Source of the DNA: Robertkochia solimangrovi
Lineage (GTDB): Bacteria; Bacteroidota; Bacteroidia; Flavobacteriales; Flavobacteriaceae
DNA length: 64,000 nucleotides
Direction: 5' to 3'
Assembly: GCF_007279655.1 (NCBI RefSeq)
Contig: NZ_QKWN01000013.1
Span: forward strand, 1-64,000
The position numbers and the translations under genes were made by a program. Numbering within the stretch: the stretch's first letter is position 1; each line of letters starts with the position of its first letter. Positions 63,993 to 64,000 of this stretch are shown piece by piece. Under the pieces are notes generated by a model. It was not told where the DNA came from. It ran no database searches and worked only from the letters and a program-made list of their open reading frames with translations.

Positions 63993-64000
63993 ATATATTT

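Overview
The window looks like chromosome from a marine or particle-associated member of Flavobacteriaceae (Bacteroidota). The evidence is direct: promoters of the TTG-N19-21-TAnnTTTG type, almost no Shine-Dalgarno sequences, two SusC/SusD pairs, a hybrid two-component regulator (HTCS), two ECF sigma/FecR modules, a DUF4249 lipoprotein beside a TonB-dependent receptor, and the gliding lipoprotein GldJ. Genus cannot be fixed from sequence reading alone.

Layout. (1) 1-1000 has no gene. Three tandem leftward promoters with a stable-RNA discriminator suggest an rRNA operon just outside the left edge, followed by a 217-bp tandem repeat. (2) 1-20 kb is mostly housekeeping: thrS-infC-rpmI-rplT (infC with an apparent AUA start), a HAD phosphatase, YjbQ, a GH20 hexosaminidase, dnaB, accA, an lptG-type permease, tgt, a split transketolase, an outer-membrane barrel, an FKBP lipoprotein, a small S4/methyltransferase/phosphoribosyltransferase operon and aroK. 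(3) 20.4-20.9 kb carries two identical tRNA-Lys(TTT) genes and tRNA-Leu(GAG). (4) 21-24 kb holds a pair of half-size chromate transporters, a small lipoprotein, a GNAT enzyme and a DUF2236 protein.

(5) 24.1-35.1 kb is a nutrient-uptake locus under cell-surface signalling: an ECF sigma factor diverges from fecR, an STN-containing SusC, SusD, an unknown lipoprotein and a periplasmic M16 zinc peptidase. The peptidase suggests a peptide or protein substrate. (6) 35.4-37.6 kb has gldJ and a truncated haemoglobin. (7) 38.0-54.8 kb is a polysaccharide utilization locus: an HTCS regulator converges on a leftward operon of SusC, SusD, a DUF2264 plus GH16-like fusion, a BNR_4 propeller (possible lyase), a GH88 unsaturated glucuronyl hydrolase and a GH2 enzyme with the NxK signature of beta-glucuronidases. 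An AraC regulator diverges from SusC. The enzyme set points to a glucuronate-rich polysaccharide, and no sulfatase is present. (8) 54.8-55.7 kb holds a rhodanese/DsrE pair. (9) 55.8-60.95 kb is a second ECF module: sigma, an unrecognised small protein, FecR, an STN-type TonB receptor and a DUF4249 lipoprotein. (10) 61-64 kb has low-complexity repeats, a periplasmic DsrE-like protein, a decayed LytTR regulator, an SDR enzyme and an AraC regulator.

The most interesting items are the DUF2264-GH16 fusion and its locus, the small gene coupled to fecR by TGATG, the AUA start of infC, the LytTR pseudogene and the dispersed intergenic repeat family.
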